Assembly: GCA_030642635.1 (NCBI GenBank) | Contig: DAOWNK010000061.1 | Location: 1 to 13,906, forward strand | Origin: Pirellulales bacterium | GTDB lineage: Bacteria; Planctomycetota; Planctomycetia; Pirellulales; Thermoguttaceae | Direction: 5' to 3' | Length of the DNA stretch: 13,906 bases | Shown here: positions 13,511 through 13,906 of the stretch, piece after piece | Layout: each line of letters opens with the position of its first letter | How positions within the stretch are numbered: the stretch's first letter is position 1 | Position numbers and translations under genes: made by a program | The notes under the pieces: model-generated | The model's input: the letters and a program-made list of their open reading frames with translations, nothing else | The model's database searches: none | Told to the model about the DNA's origin: nothing

Positions 13511-13906
13511 TGTACATTCTCTTTGTTTAGAAGGCGGAACGGTTGGAAAACACGCGGCTATTCAGCTTTGTGGTGATTCGTTTTGGGCGGGAAACACAGA
13601 AATCCGTTTAAGGCTTCAGTGTCAGGATACCATATTCGGGGCAGATCATCAACTTTTGTCAGTTGCCGAACCCGAGAGACAGCGGTGTTATAAGGCCGCG
13701 TTCGATGTACATTCACTGACAGGTGGTGTTTTCCCGGGGTTTTGTGAATTGTTGGACGTTTGGACGAATACTGCACTTTCTGAGAAATGAACTTTGCTAC
13801 GTGGCCAACGCCATGAGGCTTTTGGCCAGGCCGATGATTTTTCGTGGGAGCAACCATATGTGGGTAATCGTCGATAATTCGTTTCGGAGAATCTGCTGGC
13901 GCAGGG
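13511..13906. other. Gene-free right flank, with one imperfect hairpin
   Basis: No gene can be supported. A 99-codon minus-strand frame (13558-13857) and a 96-codon plus-strand frame overlap each other and have no recognisable product. The region should contain the promoter of the propeller operon, but I see no clear hexamers. An imperfect hairpin, GGCCAACGCC / GGCTTTTGGCC (13803-13827, loop ATGA), could be a terminator or repeat remnant; no clean T-run follows it directly. Confidence 0.5.

Noticed and set aside
13558..13857. 99-codon minus-strand frame upstream of the propeller gene
   Set aside because: No recognisable domain, no clear ribosome-binding site, irregular composition, and overlap with an equally long plus-strand frame.

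Overview
The window most likely comes from a planctomycete or a close relative. The evidence is the GC-rich, GCC/CGG-heavy coding style, a very large secreted PQQ-type beta-propeller protein with a C-terminal malectin-like domain, a Tat-exported sugar isomerase/epimerase-like protein (SRREFFKKS signal), and small palindromic repeats scattered through and between genes. This is recognition of family style, not a database result. I see no tRNA, rRNA, CRISPR array or complete insertion sequence.

Left half (270-7203, + strand): a [NiFe]-hydrogenase maturation cluster in the order hypB, hypF, hypC, hypD, an unrelated ATPase gene, hypE. HypF and HypE make the CN ligand from carbamoyl phosphate, HypC and HypD carry and assemble the Fe(CN)2CO unit, and HypB is the GTPase for nickel insertion. 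No hypA, hydrogenase structural gene or maturation protease lies in the window. The ORC/Cdc6-like AAA+ ATPase between hypD and hypE looks less GC-rich than its neighbours, has its own near-consensus promoter, and has a perfect 11-bp AT palindrome over the -10 region.

Middle (7204-8641): a GHL10/DUF187-type gene whose middle is missing converges on a small secreted histidine-rich protein gene with a 27-bp tandem repeat. A gene-free stretch follows, holding an inverted pair of 25-bp repeats.

Right part (8642-13510, - strand): a probable two-gene operon, first the 1312-residue propeller protein and then the Tat-exported TIM-barrel protein 33 bp downstream. The last 396 bases hold no supported gene.

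The most notable signal is a set of different short palindromes inserted in or at the edges of genes. Two are translated inside HypF, one forms the last 15 codons of HypC, one lies in the C-terminal tail of HypD, one is translated as GTGVSPV inside the propeller protein, and two sit between hypB and hypF. HypF has also lost one zinc-finger cysteine (CPDC to CPDG). The cluster may be tolerating insertions, or may be starting to decay.
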